Both the position numbers and the translations under genes were made by a program. A stretch of DNA of 10,623 nt, taken from Clostridia bacterium (GTDB lineage: Bacteria; Bacillota; Clostridia; DUPQ01). Location: NCBI GenBank assembly GCA_030592355.1, contig JAUVJE010000072.1, forward strand, positions 1 to 10,623. The letters run 5' to 3'. Shown in pieces: positions 7,280 to 10,623 of the stretch. The first letter of the stretch is position 1, and each line of letters opens with the position of its first letter. The notes under the pieces are model-generated. The model saw only the letters and a list, made by a program, of their open reading frames with translations. It did no database searches and was not told where the DNA came from.

Positions 7280-7876
7280 GTGATTCGCGATATTGAATAT
7301 GAATTGAAACTAATGTTGACAAAAATGGAGTATTATGCGCTTCTGCTTCATGAGGGAGATGAAGCATTTACTCAGATTAACCACTATTTTGATACGCTTG
7401 ATTTAGATTTATACAAAAGGTGGATTGTAGTGAGGATACGTGAAAAGGCCGGTTCATTCGAGCTTACTGTAAAAACAAAAAATGCGGGAGAAGGAGCTGA
7501 GGGAGTTTTGGTAATGGAGGAGAAGAATCTTCCGCTGGATTGTGAAACAGCATTGAAATTAATTTCCGGCGAGAGTGATATCAATGCTTATCTGCCATTT
7601 GTGAAAGAGATCAAAGGAAAACATTTGAGATATATTGATAAAATAACGACTGTTAGAAAGAGAATACGTATAAATGGGAAGCTCCCAATGGCTGAGCTTG
7701 ATAAAAGCGTGTATGATGGAATAACTGATTTTGAACTTGAGTGGGAAATCAGCGAAGGAGAATATGAACAGGCTGTCGCATGTCTCGAAGTGTCGGGCAT
7801 TTCAATAAGAGGAAGAAAATCCGGATTGAGTAAATACGGGCGTCTTGCGGGCAGACTTATAAAGGGGAAAGCGTAA
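7280..7876 (+). CDS. CYTH domain phosphohydrolase (triphosphate tunnel enzyme)
   Basis: Members of the CYTH superfamily fold as a beta-barrel tunnel that binds triphosphate and divalent metal. Known activities include inorganic triphosphatase, thiamine triphosphatase and class IV adenylate cyclase. In its 198 residues the N-terminal ExExK signature is present as Glu6-Tyr-Glu8-Leu-Lys10. It is followed by NHYFDT, the basic strand VVRIREK, LTVKTK, an acidic EEK strand, AELDKSVYDG, the acidic FELEWEI, and a C-terminal KSGLSKYGRL. This pattern is closest to the YjbK-like Gram-positive proteins. The GTG start is required because the ExExK motif comes before the first ATG. Its GGAGG is 11 bases away, longer than usual. 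The gene shares one base with the next (TAATG). Physiological substrate is unknown. Confidence 0.88.
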   Translation: MIRDIEYELKLMLTKMEYYALLLHEGDEAFTQINHYFDTLDLDLYKRWIVVRIREKAGSFELTVKTKNAGEGAEGVLVMEEKNLPLDCETALKLISGESDINAYLPFVKEIKGKHLRYIDKITTVRKRIRINGKLPMAELDKSVYDGITDFELEWEISEGEYEQAVACLEVSGISIRGRKSGLSKYGRLAGRLIKGKA

Positions 7877-8085
7877 TGTATTGGATTTATTGGATAATTA
7901 TTTTGGGAATCGGATTGTTCCTGCTGAATAAGTCGTATAAAAACAAGATAAAACGAAGAAACACTGGAAATCCCAAATGTGAAGTCTGCGGTTCGCCGAT
8001 GGAGCTTCAGACAAAACTTGGGGACAATGAAATATGGGAATGTCCGAAATGTGCCGTTCAGAAGACAGACAGTAAAAACTTCTGA
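7876..8085 (+). CDS. Small membrane-anchored zinc-ribbon protein
   Basis: This 69-residue protein has one N-terminal hydrophobic helix (about residues 3-17, WIYWIIILGIGLFLL), then a strongly basic stretch (19-28) that should stay in the cytoplasm. A compact zinc ribbon follows, with Cys35-x2-Cys38 (CEVCG) and Cys56-x2-Cys59 (CPKC). The start codon overlaps the stop of the CYTH gene as TAATG, and AGGGG at about 7863-7867 provides a ribosome binding site, so the two are translationally linked. No named family is recognised. The design suggests a cytoplasmic metal-binding or protein-docking module tethered to the membrane; a role with the CYTH enzyme is inferred only from gene order. Confidence 0.72.
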   Translation: MYWIYWIIILGIGLFLLNKSYKNKIKRRNTGNPKCEVCGSPMELQTKLGDNEIWECPKCAVQKTDSKNF

Positions 8086-8108
8086 TTGAAGCATAAGAGC
8101 AAGAAGGC

Positions 8109-8788
8109 TTATTTTAAGATAGCTAATATTATGAGATGCAGAGGGTAAAAAATATAAAAAACCATTTCGTAAAGGGATTTGAAATTCCTTTTCTGTCGTT
8201 ATAAAGATAAATTAGTGGAAGCGAAGCAAAATAGAATAGTATTATCAACCAGCCAAAGGATAAGAAATTGTTTCTCAGCATATATGATGCAGTAAATAAG
8301 AAAATAAGTGATAATGCGGAAATATTGCGAAGAAATATGGAGTTCCTCGTGTAATAAAATGATATAACCATAAAGACGCCGAAAGCTCCATGGTCAAAAC
8401 CGCCAAGTTCTGCGAATATTGCCAGAATTATTGGTGCGACAAGTCTGGTAGCCAATCTTCCTTATCAATTGTATAGACGGCAATCAGACCGAACAGGAGA
8501 GTAAAAATAACATTAAAATGAATGAAATCAAAATTGCCAACGATAAACATGTATGGCGCTCGGGCAATGATAACGAAAATCAGCATACGGACCATGTATT
8601 TTTCTGCATTGCGGGTATGAATATAACCCTGCGCCACCATAAAGACAAACAAAGGGAATGCGAGCCTGCCGATGAAACGCCTATAAAAAGCTGCCGGAAA
8701 AAGCATGTACCGTATAGTCAGTCAACATTGCACATGCGATAATCAGTTTTATCTGGAATGAATCAAAGTATCTTCTTGTTATCCGCAT
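8109..8788 (-). pseudogene. TraX family membrane protein, broken by three frameshifts
   Basis: Three consecutive frames on the minus strand together give a nearly complete TraX-family polytopic membrane protein of about 225 residues. The founding member acetylates F-plasmid pilin; chromosomal homologues in Firmicutes have unknown roles. Part 1 starts at ATG 8788 (MRITRRYFDSFQIK, then AMLTDYT). The frame changes near 8707 to FYRRFIGRLAFPLFVFMVAQGY with HTRNAEKYMVRML. It changes again near 8444-8450 to RLVAPIILAIFAELGGFDHGAFG. A third change in the six-A run at 8156-8161 is needed to recover the conserved ending WFFYIFYPLHLIIL, which stops at 8109-8111. The second and third changes fit single-base losses; the first needs one base gained or two lost. 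No nonsense codon lies inside the frames. A conserved MLIDH-type motif reads MLTDY. Inactivation is likely and recent, unless the sequence contains errors. It is convergent with the zinc-ribbon gene. Confidence 0.8.
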
Positions 8789-8794
8789 AAAGTG

Positions 8795-8805
8795 ATTATA
8801 TACCA
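8795..8805 (-). promoter_or_regulatory. Possible -10 element of the traX-like gene
   Basis: On the minus strand TGGTATATAAT contains TATAAT, and also TGn-TATATA as an extended -10. It ends only six bases before the ATG at 8788, and no Shine-Dalgarno sequence lies between. The -35 region is poor. If this promoter is real, the transcript would have almost no leader. Confidence 0.3.
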
Positions 8806-8867
8806 TACACAAAGCCAACCTACTACTTAAAATATACTTGTTTATTAAAACATTCCTAAGGACAAGT

Positions 8868-8896
8868 TTGCGAACGGATGTTCGGTGTGATAAAAT
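8868..8896 (+). promoter_or_regulatory. Sigma-A type promoter of the helicase gene
   Basis: The -35 is TTGCGA (8868-8873, four of six consensus bases) and the -10 is TAAAAT (8891-8896) with a TGn extension (8888-8890). The spacer is exactly 17 bases. Initiation is expected near 8903, which is the A of the start codon. Confidence 0.65.
8871..8884 (+). promoter_or_regulatory. LexA (SOS) operator
   Basis: CGAACGGATGTTCG is a perfect match to the Gram-positive LexA/DinR box (CGAAC-RNRY-GTTCG), with five-base inverted arms around GGAT. It overlaps the end of the -35 and fills most of the spacer of the helicase promoter, the classic position for repression by occlusion. The nearby traX promoter lies outside it, so regulation of that gene is less likely. 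Confidence 0.8.
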
Positions 8897-8902
8897 ATTG
8901 AT

Positions 8903-10623
8903 ATGGATGTTTTGGAGAAATTGCTCGGGGGGTTAAATAAAGCCCAACTGGAGGCAGTAAAGGCCACAGAGGGATATGTAAGGGTCATTGCAGGTGCGGG
9001 TTCAGGAAAGACCCGGGCTCTGACACGGAGATATGCATGGCTTGTTGAAGGGCTTGGAATCAGTCCGGCCAATATTCTTTGTGTAACCTTCACAAATAAA
9101 GCTGCCAACGAAATGAGAAAAAGGGTTAAGGCACTCATTGGTTCCGACGAACCTATAAGTCTTGTATGCACATACCATGGGTTTTGCGTTAAAGTGTTGC
9201 GCGAAGATATTAATAAACTATATTATCCGAAAGGATTTACAATCATTGATGAACAGGATGAGAGAATGCTGCTTAGGGAGATATATGAAGATTTAGAGAT
9301 AACTTCTAAAACCATTACATTTTCAACCTGTATTGACTATATAGGTGCAAGGAAAGACAATCACGAATATATTAAGTACATGGAATCATTTGATATGCTT
9401 GATGACAGGATAAATAAATCCCTCGATCTTCTGGATAAAATTTTCTACAGTTATTTGAAAAAACAAAAAAAGAATTATGCCGTCGATTTCGACGACTTAT
9501 TAAATTTTACGCTTCATATATTCATCAATCACAAGGATATCCTTCTAAAATGGAGCGACCGTCTTTATTACATACAGGTGGATGAATTCCAAGACAGCGA
9601 CACCAAACAATATATGCTGATATCTATGTTGAGCAATGGACATAAGAATTTGTTTGTAGTCGGTGACCCGGATCAGACCATTTATGAGTGGCGGGGTGCA
9701 AAACCTGAATTCATTGTGGATTTTCATAGAAAATTCCCTGCTGTAAAAACCATAATCATGGATCGGAACTACAGATCAACTCCCGAAATACTTGATGTAG
9801 GCAATTCAATTATCAAGCACAACAAAATGCGTATTGAAAAAAACATGTATACAAAAAACACCAAAGGACCTCTTACTATTCATTTCCATGCTGCGACTGA
9901 AGAGGTAGAAACGAAGTGGATAATCAAAAAAATAAAAACGCTTACGGAGAAGGGGGCAAAATTGCATGATTTTGCAATTCTATATAGAGCAAATTTTCTT
10001 TCAAGAGCCATAGAGCAGGAATTCATAAAAGAAAACTTAGATTATGTTGTTTTCAGCGGAGTCAAATTTTTTGACAGACAGGAAATAAAAACGATAATCG
10101 CTTATCTGAAAATGCTGACAAACAGCGACGATATATCATTTCTAAGAACAGTTAATTTCCCCAGAAGAGGCATAGGAAGGAAGAAAATCGCTTTTTTAAA
10201 GCGTGTGGCGGAAGAAGAGGATTCTTCTTTGTATGAGGCATTGAAAAATAACAGCAGGGACCCGGTAATGATGGGAAGTGCCTGCAGAGAATATATTAAG
10301 CTGATTGAAAAAATGAAATCCGTAAAAAATGACATAAGCATATCGGAACTTACACGGGATTTATTGAATGAAAGCGGATTTATGGAGTTCTACAGACGCG
10401 ACGGAGACAACAACAGGCTTGATAATATAATCGAATTTATGACGTCCATAATCAGCTATGAGCAAACGGCAGGCGAAGACGTGGTACTTGATGAATATCT
10501 CCAGGAGCTTTCCCTTTACACTGATGCTGACATCGGGAGTGAAAAGGACCGGATTAAGCTCATGACAATACATGTGGCAAAGGGTCTGGAATTCCCATAT
10601 GTATTTCTTTGCGGATTATCAGA
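8903..10623 (+). CDS. UvrD/PcrA-type SF1A DNA helicase, 3' end outside window
   Basis: This is an ATP-dependent 3'-to-5' DNA helicase acting in DNA repair or replication-fork processing. The window holds 573 complete codons and the frame is still open. In order: Q motif LNKAQLEAV (Gln15), Walker A AGAGSGKT (residues 30-37), motif Ia FTNKAANEM, motif Ib TYHGFCVKVLRED, then the 1B insertion with VDFDDLL. Next come Walker B VDEFQDSD (Asp227/Glu228), motif III GDPDQTIYEWRGA (Gln258, Arg264), motif IV NYRST (Arg291), PRRGIGRKKI, and motif V TIHVAKGLEF (about 555-564). Motif VI and the C-terminus are missing because the window ends. ATG 8903 is the only usable start: an in-frame TAA lies at 8891 and no ATG, GTG or TTG intervenes. 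There is no Shine-Dalgarno, and the promoter places the transcript start at this ATG. TYHGF rather than TFHS in motif Ib hints at a PcrA paralogue rather than PcrA itself. A LexA box implies SOS induction. Confidence 0.93.
   Translation, partial: MDVLEKLLGGLNKAQLEAVKATEGYVRVIAGAGSGKTRALTRRYAWLVEGLGISPANILCVTFTNKAANEMRKRVKALIGSDEPISLVCTYHGFCVKVLREDINKLYYPKGFTIIDEQDERMLLREIYEDLEITSKTITFSTCIDYIGARKDNHEYIKYMESFDMLDDRINKSLDLLDKIFYSYLKKQKKNYAVDFDDLLNFTLHIFINHKDILLKWSDRLYYIQVDEFQDSDTKQYMLISMLSNGHKNLFVVGDPDQTIYEWRGAKPEFIVDFHRKFPAVKTIIMDRNYRSTPEILDVGNSIIKHNKMRIEKNMYTKNTKGPLTIHFHAATEEVETKWIIKKIKTLTEKGAKLHDFAILYRANFLSRAIEQEFIKENLDYVVFSGVKFFDRQEIKTIIAYLKMLTNSDDISFLRTVNFPRRGIGRKKIAFLKRVAEEEDSSLYEALKNNSRDPVMMGSACREYIKLIEKMKSVKNDISISELTRDLLNESGFMEFYRRDGDNNRLDNIIEFMTSIISYEQTAGEDVVLDEYLQELSLYTDADIGSEKDRIKLMTIHVAKGLEFPYVFLCGLS

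Noticed and set aside
8092..8116. Possible terminator hairpin (ATAAG ... CTTAT followed by TTTT) between the convergent genes
   Set aside because: Only five A/T-rich pairs with a ten-base loop; too weak to support an intrinsic terminator.
8518..8742. A 74-codon plus-strand ORF opposite the traX-like gene
   Set aside because: No ribosome binding site and no motif, while the minus strand carries clear TraX-family sequence.
1..10623. CRISPR array, defence island, prophage or insertion sequence
   Set aside because: No spaced direct repeats, transposase, integrase, terminal inverted repeats or nuclease/toxin pairs were seen; MazG-like, YcaQ-like and UvrD-type genes here look like ordinary chromosomal housekeeping or repair genes.

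Overview
The window looks like chromosomal DNA of a moderately A+T-rich Gram-positive bacterium, most likely of the class Clostridia. The basis is strong AGGAGG-type ribosome binding sites, tightly packed co-oriented genes, frequent AGA/AGG arginine codons, gene families typical of clostridial genomes, and a Bacillus/Clostridium-type LexA box. No tRNA, rRNA, CRISPR array, transposase or integrase is visible. The genus assignment is not secured.

Positions 2-4242 hold a galactoside-degrading pair. A GH2 (LacZ-type) beta-galactosidase, whose 5' end lies outside the window, overlaps by ATGA with a GH36 alpha-galactosidase. Neither visible part carries a secretion signal, so imported galacto-oligosaccharides are probably cleaved in the cytoplasm. 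Positions 4300-5961 hold a MATE-family exporter and, 15 bases downstream, a small MazG-like nucleotide pyrophosphohydrolase. A ten-codon ORF overlaps the MATE start and may couple its translation. Positions 6027-7082 encode a protein resembling the winged-helix YcaQ/AlkZ family. Positions 7160-8085 form a second unit: an extended -10 promoter, a possible 22-codon leader ORF, a CYTH-domain phosphohydrolase, and an overlapping small membrane-anchored zinc-ribbon protein.

Positions 8109-8788 on the minus strand hold a TraX-family membrane protein gene broken by three separate frameshifts, with no other lesion. It is convergent with the zinc-ribbon gene and divergent from the last gene. From 8903 to the right edge runs the N-terminal part of a UvrD/PcrA-type DNA helicase, with Q motif, Walker A, DExQD box and motifs III to V all visible. 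Its promoter contains a perfect Gram-positive LexA (SOS) box between the -35 and -10 elements, so it is very probably damage-inducible. Its start codon lies where transcription should begin, suggesting a leaderless mRNA.

I do not see a clearly new multi-gene system. The strongest non-routine signals are the LexA box with a probably leaderless helicase, the triple-frameshifted traX, the two short leader ORFs, and the CYTH/zinc-ribbon pair.
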